A stretch of DNA of 64,000 nucleotides from Heliocidaris erythrogramma (taxonomy: Eukaryota; Echinodermata; Echinoidea; Camarodonta; Echinometridae): contig CM046869.1 of assembly GCA_025617745.1 (NCBI GenBank), positions 1,696,823-1,760,822 of the forward strand. Reading direction: 5' to 3'. Position numbers and translations under genes: made by a program. Every line of letters begins with the position of its first letter. Positions within the stretch are counted from its first letter, which is position 1. Positions 46,742-56,860 of this stretch are shown piece by piece. The notes beneath the pieces were generated by a model. That model made no database searches and was not told the DNA's origin. It was given only the letters and a program-made list of their open reading frames with translations.

Positions 46742-47515
46742 GTACTGTGGATCATCCTTACACTTCGATCAATATACTTCATCGGAGTATTCAGCACTTT
46801 ACTAGTGGCTTTTCATCGCTTCATCGTCATCCGTTTCGACCCATTCAACAAGCGTAACCTCGTCACGGCACCGCGCTGTATCGCAGTCTGTGTCATCATT
46901 TGGGCCATACCCTTCGCAGCGTTCTTCAGCTTCGACCTAGCAACTAGTTTCCAAATTATCAGATTAGGTCTACCCGCTTTAATATTTGCGTCGACCATCC
47001 TCTCTTCCATTTGCTATGCATTCGTGTACTGGGCAATTGCAAGCGCAGCGCGTAAAGCCGGTCTATCAGACAAGATTTTAGTGCAGCGCATAAAGCAAAA
47101 TAAGAAAGTGCTGACAACATTCGCGCTTGTTGTAGGAACAAATGTCATGTGCTGGACGCCTTATTGCCTGTGTGAATTTCTAGTCGTTGCAAGACCTGAC
47201 TTGACTTTCGCTAACAATGATTACACACCTTGGTTTGGAATCGTTTATAATTTTGCACGGTGCTTTCAGGCGCTAAACGGCGTTCTGAATCCGGTCATTT
47301 ACTGGACTCGTTTAACCGATTTCCGTCAGCTGCTAAAAGAGCTCTGTTCGTGTGAAAGGCGTACTGGTAACAATGATGGTGGTAAATCAGGTAACGCGAA
47401 TATTGAGAACAGTTGTGAGAGTTCTTTTCAAACACAACAAAGCTCTGTGGAAACACCTAAAAATGTTGATATAGGCTTATCAGAGAATTCAAATAGTTAT
47501 ACCGTCGCTACCTAG
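46742..47515 (+). CDS. GPCR B, exon with TM3 to C-terminus, rhodopsin-like receptor
   Basis: This exon encodes residues 65-321 in the numbering from 44525. Landmarks: TM3 with AFHRFIVIRF (R90; DRY replaced by HRF); TM4 Trp4.50 (W118); TM6 MCWTPY (W202, P204); TM7 NPVIY (N247-Y251); a cysteine pair in ELCSCERR after helix 8. Position 3.25 is valine and the second extracellular loop has no cysteine, so the usual TM3-ECL2 disulfide is absent, as in GPCR A. The IRFDPFNKRN loop, the AARKAGLSDKILVQRIKQNKK third loop and the TM6-TM7 landmarks match GPCR A closely, so the two are paralogues. The serine/asparagine-rich tail ends NSYTVAT, similar to SIYTVKI in A. The ligand is unknown. Confidence 0.85.
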   Translation, partial: VLWIILTLRSIYFIGVFSTLLVAFHRFIVIRFDPFNKRNLVTAPRCIAVCVIIWAIPFAAFFSFDLATSFQIIRLGLPALIFASTILSSICYAFVYWAIASAARKAGLSDKILVQRIKQNKKVLTTFALVVGTNVMCWTPYCLCEFLVVARPDLTFANNDYTPWFGIVYNFARCFQALNGVLNPVIYWTRLTDFRQLLKELCSCERRTGNNDGGKSGNANIENSCESSFQTQQSSVETPKNVDIGLSENSNSYTVAT

Positions 47516-47557
47516 TTGTCTTGGCTAGTCAAAACCTTCAGTGCAATTCAAATTATG

Positions 47558-47563
47558 AATAAA
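47558..47563 (+). promoter_or_regulatory. Poly(A) signal of GPCR B
   Basis: AATAAA lies 43 bases past the stop codon, consistent with a very short 3' UTR. Another AATAAA occurs at about 47892. Confidence 0.45.
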
Positions 47564-47903
47564 GTCCAAGTCTTTAATATAAGACTTTCAGAGTGTCCGC
47601 TCTGAAAGTGAATGTGCCGTTTTAACTTACAAGCAAATACCCTCCCGTTTAGCTTCATTTTGGCTTTTTATCCGATTTTAAGCTAAATTTATTATTTTGT
47701 TCTAATAAAGTAGATATGTAAAGATGAAATTAGGTATTTGTTTTCTTCAGTTATTCCTCGCCATTATCTAAATTTGAACAATTTAATGGTACATTACGAT
47801 AGAGAGAATGCTAGAACCAGTCATGTTAGGATTGATCATGTAGGGTTCTGGTGTACTTATGTTTTACCTTGAATGTTACAGATCTTTAGACAATAAAGTA
47901 AGC

Positions 47904-48117
47904 CTCATGAAATATATTTTTATATATTTCGTACATGGTTTGTGGGTGTCATAAAGACAAAATGGATATCCAAGCTGTGTGTGAGTTCACGTTTGAGCTA
48001 ACTGCAGCGCGATCGAGCTAGCCGAAAGTAAAATTATTTTCATTTCTATAATTCCAGTTATCTTCTTAATGACAACCACACACCATGTACGAATTAAAGA
48101 GAAATATATTTCATAAG
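47904..48117. mobile_element. 214-bp MITE downstream of GPCR B
   Basis: The inverted ends CTCATGAAATATATTT and AAATATATTTCATAAG continue inward with CGTACATGGTTTGTGGGTGTCAT against its near complement, about 50 bp in all. No coding capacity. Confidence 0.7.
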
Positions 48118-48146
48118 ATAAGTAATTAAAAAAATCAGGATTATTT

Positions 48147-48236
48147 GGGGTAACCTCGCTAGTCATAAGGACCGCTATCCATAACGCGTGACTAAATGAA
48201 TAGCGGTCCTTATAAATAGCGAGCAGACCCCATTTA
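48147..48236. repeat. Hairpin 1 of a palindrome pair
   Basis: The stem ATAAGGACCGCTAT (about 48168-48181) pairs with ATAGCGGTCCTTAT (about 48201-48214). Outer pairing adds CTCGCTA with TAGCGAG and TGGGGT with ACCCCA. About 18 bases form the loop. Confidence 0.75.
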
Positions 48237-48241
48237 TTTAG

Positions 48242-48355
48242 GGTAAACCATATAGCAAGTATGTTCGCTCAGCTTACACACACAGCTTGCAGTCCTTTGC
48301 AAGCTGCTAGCTGTGTTTGTGAGCTGAGCAAACAAAATAGCTTTATGGTTTACTG
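48242..48355. repeat. Hairpin 2 of a palindrome pair
   Basis: GGTAAACCATA pairs with its complement ending TATGGTTTAC. Inner blocks GCTCAGCT/AGCTGAGC and AGCTTGCA/TGCAAGCT continue the stem to a short loop near 48294. Together with hairpin 1 and the MITE at 47904 this makes about 450 bp of nearly continuous inverted-repeat DNA. Confidence 0.75.
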
Positions 48356-48417
48356 TTATTAATCCTTATTTTGGACTGAAAATAAGCCACAATGTTGAGA
48401 TCTTTAAAGATCACATT

Positions 48418-49351
48418 GCAAGAAAATTCCATCAAAATAAATATTGGCTTAATACTTATTATTGCATAGATGGCATAAATTATACAAGGTTATCCAAATT
48501 CAACGCTCGGAAACATTTGAATTAATGATTATTATCAATTATAAAACGGTAAAATACAGCCCCCGATATAGCAGCTGAAGAGCTCCTTGAACGCTGCTGA
48601 GATGTGTGACGACACACGAAGGACCAGTCCTGTCTAAGCAGACGATGTCCCATAACATCTTACACATTTTTCAGTGCCTGTTTTGTCATCTCCTCTTCAC
48701 TTATTTCTCTTACTTGACTAGCGTCAGTCTTAATGTTAGTCTGTTGCCTCACTCTTAACTTTGTGTATGGTATTATTTTGATGAAAAATGCAGCGTTAAA
48801 AAAATAAAGGAATCAGTCACTTGTAAACAAAATAAGACGCCATTGTATTTTCAGCTGCTTGCACCGGGGCATGTTCGGCGTTTCAAGAGGGAACGAATAC
48901 AATCTGTGATATTATTCGGAGGGCTTTTCAATTTGAAAATGGGGTTTATTTCATTGATCATTGACCCTTCTCCTGTGTATTTACAATCAAACGGTTTTAG
49001 TTATCAGAATCAGTTTCACTTTCCCTTTTAGAATGGTGTGAAATAAGGTCATGTTAAATATACCAAACACTTTATAATTTGATAAATAATTGCATTGCAA
49101 TTACGTTCATTCATTATAGGACGTCGTCTGCTTAAGCAGGATCGATCCCTAGTGTGACGACATCAAAACATCGCTATATTTCTGGCGAATCCTCGGATAT
49201 TCCAGATGCTTAGAAGAGCTTTTATTTATGTTGTTTTTATAATCATCAGATACGCAGTTGATATAAAACTTATACGATTGCCATCTGTAAGCTTCCCAGT
49301 TTCTAGTGATACATTAATTGCCATATTTGTGATTTTCTTGCAATGTGATCT
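48418..49351 (+). mobile_element. 934-bp TTAA-flanked element, type 2, copy 2
   Basis: The terminal inverted repeats AGATCACATTGCAAGAAAA and TTTTCTTGCAATGTGATCT are perfect over 19 bp, with TTAA on each side (48414-48417 and 49352-49355). Further imperfect pairing reaches about 60 bp in. The core (about 48440-49341) matches the element at 32283-33198 in direct orientation. No transposase, so non-autonomous; the TTAA duplication points to a piggyBac-type mechanism. Confidence 0.85.
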
Positions 49352-49499
49352 TTAACATGGGCCCTGTGGAATAATCTGCGTATAGTTATTAGAAATTGCA
49401 ATTCTCCAGATTCATTCAAATGTAGTCTAAAAAACGTATACTTGTTTAATGCTTCCACTTGATTATTACATTCTTCTCTTGTACTTCTACTCTCTAATT

Positions 49500-49610
49500 T
49501 TCTTACCTTTTTATCCTACACTGCGCTTAGAGCACTTTACAGAGTGGATTTGGCGCATTATAAATCATATGAATTATCATTTATTATTGTTATTATTTTT
49601 ATTGGAACAA
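49500..49610 (+). repeat. SINE-like 3' tail
   Basis: TGCGCTTAGAGCACTTTACA and TTTGGCGCATTATAAAT are followed by a (TTATTA)-rich tail, the form seen at the 3' end of many invertebrate SINEs. A related reversed tail (AATAATAATGATAAAAGC, TATAGCGCTCAGG) lies at 57450-57492. Confidence 0.5.
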
Positions 49611-49654
49611 AATTATAGCTGAAAATCGCGTGAAAAGCCCAAATGAAACTGAAC

Positions 49655-49850
49655 AGTAATGATAATAATATATTACATTTATATAGCGGATTATGTGAAT
49701 ACTTCAATGGGCTTTATTACCCCTGGTCATCGGATTTCAAGCCCGCACACAAGTTTGCACCATCTCCACTCCTTAGGAAGCATTCCTATCATTTTGCACG
49801 GTTAACATGCATGCAATTAGGGCATTGGCAAAAACAGTAGGGTATCTTGC
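49655..49850 (-). repeat. Degraded SINE-like copy
   Basis: It shares ATTTATATAGCG, TTACCCCTGGTCATCGGATTT and ATCTCCACTCC with the repeat at 42005-42345, in the same orientation. The box B end is missing or decayed. Confidence 0.5.
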
Positions 49851-49899
49851 TCTTTTGTTGAGATTGCACATTCAGTTACAGTGCGAGGATTGATTACAG

Positions 49900-49990
49900 T
49901 GTGAATGGAATCACCGTATGTGAATGGAATCACCGTATGTGACGCCATTGCTGGAGGCGTCACCGTATGTGACGCCATTGCTGGAGGGGC
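49900..49990 (+). repeat. Short compound tandem repeat
   Basis: GAATGGAATCACCGTATGT is repeated twice with a 19-bp period (from about 49904), then a unit of about 35 bp with GTATGTGACGCCATTGCTGG occurs twice. It creates frames with V-T-V-C-D-A-I-A-G repeats that are not genes. Confidence 0.75.
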
Positions 49991-50154
49991 ACTGTCAGCG
50001 CTGCTTCTCCACATATATACCAATATCCGAACGCTTACCATTCTTTCTGCACTAAATTTAGAGCTTAAGACTCGTTTTGGTTATTCTGTGTTTTCTAATC
50101 TTTCTTTTCATATTAAACTCGGTTTTTTTAATCTTCGGATGTCCATTATAATAT

Positions 50155-50804
50155 AGCTAGACTGAAACATACCTAGGCACAGAGTCAACATGTTCTTGCC
50201 ATAACAATCTATCGTCTATCTGTTCTTCTAGATAGGCTACTTTGTTGTATGTACTGTTTTTATCAATTCCGTCAAACTGAATATTTATACATTTATATAA
50301 TTCGTCATAAAACTTCTGTTTTTGTTTGGATCCTAGTTATCAGATGTGTTTTCTCAACATTTAAATTAAGTTTGAGGAAGAGAAGTGGGCCTAATATCGA
50401 CCCTTGCGGTACTCTGAGTGAGATACTTCTTGCTATTGCAATGTTCCCTTTATGTATGCAGCATGTTGTAACCTTACCTTCAAATAACAGTTGAACAGAG
50501 AGAGTGTATTTTTAGCATATCAAATTGATTTAATTTTAAGCAACAAAACTGAAGCGTTTACACTGTCAAAAGCACGACGGAGATCAAGAAAGACAGCGCA
50601 TACAAGCTGCCCATGGTCAATTGCTTGAGCCCATGTTTCCAGCATTGAAGCAAAGGCTGCTTCCGTTGAATGGCCAGGTCTGAAACCAAATTGCGCTTTA
50701 TCTAGAATAGACTTTTCTGTAAGATAATCAAAATACTGTTTGTATATTGTATATTTGTATGTTTTAAATACGAAAATATTTAACAGAGTATAGCTAAACG
50801 TCAT
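50155..50804 (-). pseudogene. LINE reverse transcriptase fragment (different family member)
   Basis: The open part (50804-50520) contains QFGFRPGHSTEAAFASMLE and AVFLDLRRAFDSVNASVLL (RT finger and domain A). Further along the - strand a frameshifted LRVPQGSILGPLL (domain B, about 50420-50380) and an IDDRLLWQEHVDSVP stretch (about 50225-50175) follow. Domain C is missing between them, so there is an internal deletion. The STEAA and LDLRRAFD wording differs from the 21.7-kb LINE, suggesting another family. Confidence 0.75.
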
Positions 50805-51600
50805 TAGTGGGATTGTTCGATATCCAGTGTAACAGAGTATTTCTATACGTCATATCAGCTTGAATTGTTCGATATTGTAAATTTATTTAACAAGTTGCTT
50901 ATCTGATATGAATTCGATTGCTTGAAACCTGCTCTATATTTCTTAATATATGGAAAAGTGTTTTAAATACTGAAGAGTTAGAAATGGTATGATTAGTATT
51001 ATGTACAACGTAACCTGACACCATATTATCAGATCACATGTGTTGATGTGTGATGTCATTAATAACGAAATGTTTATGAGATTGATTGATTCACTGTATA
51101 TTTGACTGAGTTACTTATTGGTTTAATACTAATTAACTTGTTTGTTTTCATTGAATATAAAACTTGAACTAGACGTTTAATTTTAACGCTATTCAAAAAA
51201 AAAATTAGTTCAGAGGAACTGAAGATTTGAAAAACGGTTTGGTCGATATGCAACTCTCTATGACTTTTGAAAATGTTCTTCTTTTGACAAGGGGTAAGAT
51301 TTTCGAAATGTTTCTTCGGATTTATCAATCCAGGAGAATACCCGTTAATAGTTGCGTTGTCGCCAAGTAATTTTTGGTACCTTGATTTTGGTTACACACG
51401 AGGAGTTAATTCCACTGCGCCGATCGAAGGCCTTTCAGGAACATAATTATAATTATGAAGCGTTTGGTTCCAAAACATGATAAATCCATACAACTAAGTT
51501 CTGAGAAAAACAAGGATTTTAATTACCAAATTTTGTATTAAGGATTTGAAATGAAACTTAGTTTTGTTTCGTATTTTTGTACAATGTAATAGGATAGTAC
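50805..51600. other. Gene-free stretch
   Basis: No gene is seen. AT-rich, with an imperfect local duplication of ACAGAGTAT and GATTGTTCGATAT words near 50785-50870. Confidence 0.5.
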
Positions 51601-52003
51601 ATTTAGGTGAAAAAATCTAGGTGCTTTAACATTTGTAATTAATTGTCTTTAAACATATGCAGATGCAGCATGTTTTGGAACTTAAATCTTTATCCCAATG
51701 CGCGCAATGTACCAGTGCAGCAAACTAATTTCTATTGTTGATGTAGCATGTTCTAGAACCAAACTAAAATGGATGTTGTATGTTTGAAACCAAAGTCATT
51801 TTTCTCTTTTCCTACAATAAATTCTAATTTTGGTATTTGCGAATGTATGTGGCTACTCGAAATGAGTGCACTGATTTAAAAAAAAACAATTACAAAATTT
51901 AAAGCACCTAGTTTTTTTCACCTAAATTTATTATCCTGATTATCACTGATTAAAAAAAGAATTAATTACAAAAATTAAAGCACCTAGATTTTTTCACCTA
52001 AAT
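51601..52003. mobile_element. MITE with ATTTAGGTGAAAAAATCTAG ends
   Basis: The left arm 51601-51644 pairs with the right arm 51963-52003 (CTAGATTTTTTCACCTAAAT). A second copy of the right arm lies just inside (about 51886-51932), so the right end is duplicated. No coding capacity. Confidence 0.7.
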
Positions 52004-55000
52004 TTATTATCAAGGTACTTTACACTGTACACTGATTTAAAAAAGTGATTAAAACAACAAAAAGATTTGTCTTTGTTTTGGAATCGAACTAGTCATAATT
52101 ATATGCAAAATGCAGTCTTTCTAGGCATACAGGCAAATTCTTGAAATTGGTCAGAAAAAATTACAATGACACAACGCTCTTTTGGCAAGTCATTAAATCT
52201 ACAAACCAATTAATGAGCACAGAACATTAGATTGAATTCTCGTGTAAATGACGTAGAGCACTGACGCCTCATTGCTGACGAGGTGTCCTCTTGCTGGCGT
52301 AGGAGAGCGTCGGCGACTGGCGCGGTCTTTGAAGCGCAATGCTGGTGACATCGTACAAAAAGTGAACGCAAAATGTTCAGCGCAATGAACAATGCAAATA
52401 CTCATGCTCAAATTATCATGGCATACACTAAATGCCTTTCCGGGCTTCTGTGGCGTAGAATTGAGTGACGCCCAGTGTGCCATGGACATAGTGATACCTT
52501 TGCCTTGTGGAAAGTGTTTTGTACATAAATTTGTATATTTTTGTAGATGATTACTTTAGGCACACATTGTCAAGGAAGGAATGCCATCGTGACACCAAGT
52601 TGGCTTTCATAAAAGTAGAAAAATGAGAAGAAACATGTTAGTGAAAGGTTAAGAAAAATCTGAACGTTGATAGCAAATTTCGGAAATATTACTTTATATA
52701 ATTAATTTTATATAGAAGTTGTTGAAATATTGTAAAATTGGCATCTCCGTGATTTCCCTTTCGAGCAGCCCTCTATTCATTTTGTTTAAGAAAATAAAAT
52801 TCATACGCCCTATGGAAATCGTATAGACATTTGTTTTAAACACTACTCTTTGAAATATATCTTTTCCTTCATCGACAACCAAAAAGAGGAGCGTTTTTGT
52901 TATAATTCATAATCTAAAACAATAGATAGCTACTAGCAAGGACATTATTATAGTTGCTATCCCTCATCGGCAGTTTTAACGAAACACGTTTAACAGTGGT
53001 CACGCTTTATAGCGTATCTCCGCTCCGTTTAAGGTCATTCCGCGAACTCACACGCAGTCGCGTATACACATAACCCTATCAAGGAATACCTCGTGTACAA
53101 ATATGTAATGTAAAATGTATTACAAAACGGCACGGACAGTTAAAATAAGCTGCGGTCAATCGACCAAACATATACCACTAAATGTATATATCGCATTTAC
53201 TGGCTTCACCACCAAAAATATATATTTTACCAGTGGCATTGAATGTCTGACAGGGAGTTGGGATTTCTTCATTAGGTTATGTATTACTACCAAAAATTAC
53301 CCGTGGCACCATTGGGGGGGGGGGTGGTCTTCTCCTATGTAGTACCCATTCACACTGAAAGGCAATTAGTTTATTGATGAAACATATTTGAACAATTGAT
53401 TCAACGCAGACTTCTCTTTTAATATAGATATGATCAGGTTTAAGTTAATTAGCATTAGGGGTTAAACTGGGGGAAGAACTTGAATATCATTGCGGAGTGA
53501 AATCAAAATCTAACTATTGAATGGAAAAAATGTATTGTAACACGGTGTATTTAGTAAGCAGACAAGAGGCAATTATTGTAATATAAAAATGTTATAATTA
53601 CACGTATTAAGTCGAAAATAAATTTGTAAGTATATGTACCCTACAATGTACAACAGATTACATTTGTGTGTAGTTCTCCAAAAGGTTGCTCAATCACATA
53701 TAGTGGATTGTTGAAAGAAGCAAGAAGTATAGTGGAACGTTGAAAGAAGCGAGAGAGAGAGAATGAAAGAGAGAGAAACAGTGGAAACATGAGAGAGTGA
53801 GAAACAGCCAGTGGGAAAAATGAGAGGGGGGGGGGGGGAATAGACATGCAGGGGGATAGATAGAAATGATAAAGTATACAGGAGAGAGAGAGGGGGGGGG
53901 GTGGGTTAGCTGCTGTGATGAAAAGTGATAAGATTTGTAGGGCTTCCACTGGCATGTTTAGGTTTCTGATATTTTTTTGCCTGGTAGGTTAAGTAGTTAT
54001 GCATTGAACAAATTGATAAAATTCTTAGAACATACACTGAAAATGTATATCTTATGGAACTCGTGCATCTTTTAAATGCCGTTATATGTGTATGTTAGAT
54101 CAGGGGCGGATTTATGGGGGGCACATGCGGCACATGCGGCCCATGCCCCCCCCCCCCCTTTAGAACGAAAACTTTTTTTTCCTTTCTTTTTTTTTTTTCG
54201 TTGCTTGTCAGAGAATTATGGAGGGAACTGGACCCCCATCCCCCCCCCCCAACCCACTCGACATCGAAGCCGAAATAGATGTCCGATGTGACTGAAATTC
54301 AGGTGATAGTTGTACTTGTAGTTCTATAATTATGTGCATAAGTACCGGCAATTTCTGAATGTTGAACATTTCTCAAACTAGCGTTACATGTACAACCATG
54401 CCATATACATATGTATTCACTGGACGTGGACGGAAACACACTGACTGAAGGCCGAGTGTGTAGATCTATGTACACGCAGTGCGACGGTACATTCCTCAGC
54501 ATATAGTCTTACGTGTATTAGGCAGCTTCAAATAGACGGTGCACGGTGCAAGCGTACTGTACGTGAAGCTTATACGCCTATGTAAATTTCGCTGACCCGA
54601 AAAAGGTCGAAAGGACTGGGAGCTCCGAAGCTATACTCGGGGCCTGCCAAAGAAAGTTACGAATTGTAAAAAACCTTTGAACTAATATGACCCAAATGCC
54701 ACAAACAACCCCCCTCATGACAATCTGGGAATAATTTAACGTTTAAAAAAAAGCCCAGCTCGATTGAGCGGAAAATCAGTGAGAAAAGCGCTTTCAAACA
54801 AACGGACAGACAGACAGACACACAGACACACAGACACACATTAGCCAAATTATAGTAAGGATACACGACCACGTGTGAGTTCGCGGAGAGACCTTTAGGC
54901 GTGACCACTTTTTAGCGAGTATAGCTCAAGCTGATCAGGTTTTCCTCAATTTTTCTCCGATCTGATTCTTTCATCTTCTGTTTTTCTGAAAAACTTGATA

Positions 55001-55640
55001 TCAAGGTATACTTTCCCTGTCTGTATAATACACCACAGCATTGGCGGATCCAATTTTGGAAGAAAAGTATGCATTTTGACCATAGACGGTCCGCCATTTT
55101 CTCGATTGTGCACCCCCTTTTAGAATGAAAAAAAATTTGTCGCCACCATTTCATGGAAAATTTGTTGTGGTTTTAATTACACTTTACTTAGGACAATGTA
55201 ACATCGTCATATAATATATATTGATAAGATTGTATGGCTTTTTAAAAAAATTTCAATAAAGTTCAATAAAACGAAAAAGATGACCATAATAAAAAATAAA
55301 TCGTTAAAACCAGAAAAAAGTGTGGTCTTCTTTGACAAGGATGCGTGTTTCGACTGGCATGGCTGGTATTGGGAATATAAAAGAGGTCAAATATTCAGCC
55401 TCTCCTTTCAATTTCTGCTCTTTAATAGTAACATGGTCGTCTACACTTCTCGGCAAGGACTATGGAATAAGAAGATACCTCGAATTATGAGCCTGAGGCA
55501 AAGTCCATTCTTTATATAACAACGCTATTTAATATATAGATATTTTTTACACTATTCATGGATTTGTTTTTCAATGTCCCCATGAAAAGGCTAGAAAATG
55601 GGTAAACAATGAAAGATAAACAAATAATTTCTTGGTACTA
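52004..55640. other. Gene-free stretch with repeat fragments
   Basis: No gene is supported. Fragments seen: a GA-rich tract (about 53750-53900) with G runs; the left end of a hAT-like MITE (CAGGGGCGGATTTATGG at about 54101); a truncated hAT-like copy at about 55042-55147 (CATTGGCGGATCCAATTTTG onward); and a CAGA/CACAGA repeat (about 54806-54840). Segments near 53005-53085 and 54850-54930 share CGCGAACTCACACG-type words in inverted orientation but too weakly for me to define an element. Confidence 0.5.
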
Positions 55641-55644
55641 CAAA

Positions 55645-56116
55645 ATTTCAATATGGCACGAAAAAGAGACATGATAACGAAGCTTTTCGACCTGCACTCA
55701 TCAGGTTATCACGCAGGTATATAACAAATTACTTGAAATCAACTATATTATACTCGGTAAACCCGGACGCAACCTAGACGCCGTAATTTCAGAACAATCG
55801 CAAAGCTTGGACGAACTCCTTTTGTCTGCACAGAAGAGGTTCATGCGATTGAATGTAAGCGGCTTCCAGAAAGCGAAAATGCGCTGAGCTTCTGGCCCGG
55901 GACATAATTGAGAATTGGTCGTCGGCATAGCTTTGTGCGCAAGCTGGATTGTTCAGCAAGTGATTTTTCTGAAATTACGGCGTCTAGGTTGCGTCCGGGC
56001 TTACCGAGTATAATATAGTTGATTTCAAGTAATTTGTTATATACCTGCGTGATAACCTGATGAGTGCAGGTCGAAAAGCTTCGTTATCATGTCTCTTTTT
56101 CGTGCCATATTGAAAT
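55645..56116. mobile_element. Foldback element with about 150-bp arms
   Basis: The arms 55645-55794 and 55967-56116 are near-perfect inverted repeats, starting ATTTCAATATGGCACG. The 172-bp loop is unique. A second copy exists at 59142-59175 plus 63747-64000, split by the LTR retrotransposon, with its loop in the opposite orientation. The sequence just outside the left arm (CAAATAATTTCTTGGTA) is also shared with the second copy, so the element may extend slightly further on that side. Confidence 0.8.
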
Positions 56117-56599
56117 GAAAGATAACTGAGAGATTATGAATGGTGAATGCTTTTGATGGAATTACTTTTTTATTTGAAATGTAAAGAGCCTGTTCTTTCA
56201 TAACGCGATAGTAGCAGCGCTACAACCACTGCATTAGCATAGATTTTCTGAAAGGTTCTTATTCATGTTTCTTGCAGTTTTATTGTCAGTATCAACCAGC
56301 TGATGATTTTGAATAAAATATTACAGACAGGTACCTCTAGGCCTACAGTGCGAGTCATAAAAAATGTTACACTTTTTTTAAATGCTTATATTACAAATAT
56401 GATAGAAATATCATAATTCTTGCGCCACAGTTAGCTAGAATAACTCATCCAGTTTTATTTGATGCCATATTTGTGGGGAATCAGTAATGACTTTACTGGA
56501 TAGGAATCAATTAATGTGTCTGGGTAAAAACCCATTTGCGCCAACATCAACAATGCCTTGCCTGATTTGGATTCCACTGCACAATGAGCAAGAAATAAT

Positions 56600-56860
56600 A
56601 ATTGAGTTATTCCAAATCAGGCAAAGGAATGGCCTCAAAACTTTCCAGACTTTAGACCCATGGACTTCTTCGTCTGGGGGTTCCTGAAGAGTTCCAAGGT
56701 GTACAGCAGCCCACCTGCAGACCTGGGTGACTGCAGGAACGAATCGTCAAAGAAGCAACCAATCTGCGAGAAGACAGGCAGACACTTCGTAGGGCCATGG
56801 CAGCGATGCTCGTGATTTAGACGCGCCATGTGAAAACGAGATCTTTCAAAACTCAAATGT
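56600..56860 (+). pseudogene. Mariner-type transposase, decayed C-terminal part
   Basis: The + strand reads DFRPMDFFVWGFLKSSKVYS followed by SPPADLGDCRN. This matches the PDxxPxDFxLWGxLK block of Tc1/mariner transposases, whose aspartate is the third catalytic residue (DDD/E). Frameshifts and stops surround it. The catalytic aspartate position is present but the first two are not visible. Preceding sequence (about 56480-56600) is a poor match, so it is a dead remnant. Confidence 0.65.

Noticed and set aside
48843-49031. 62-residue frame in the TTAA element
   Set aside because: The equivalent frame is broken in the sister copy at 32.7 kb, so it is not conserved as protein.
53005-54930. A 1.9-kb element bounded by inverted CGCGAACTCACACG segments
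   Set aside because: The match is short and imperfect, with no target duplication that I can see.
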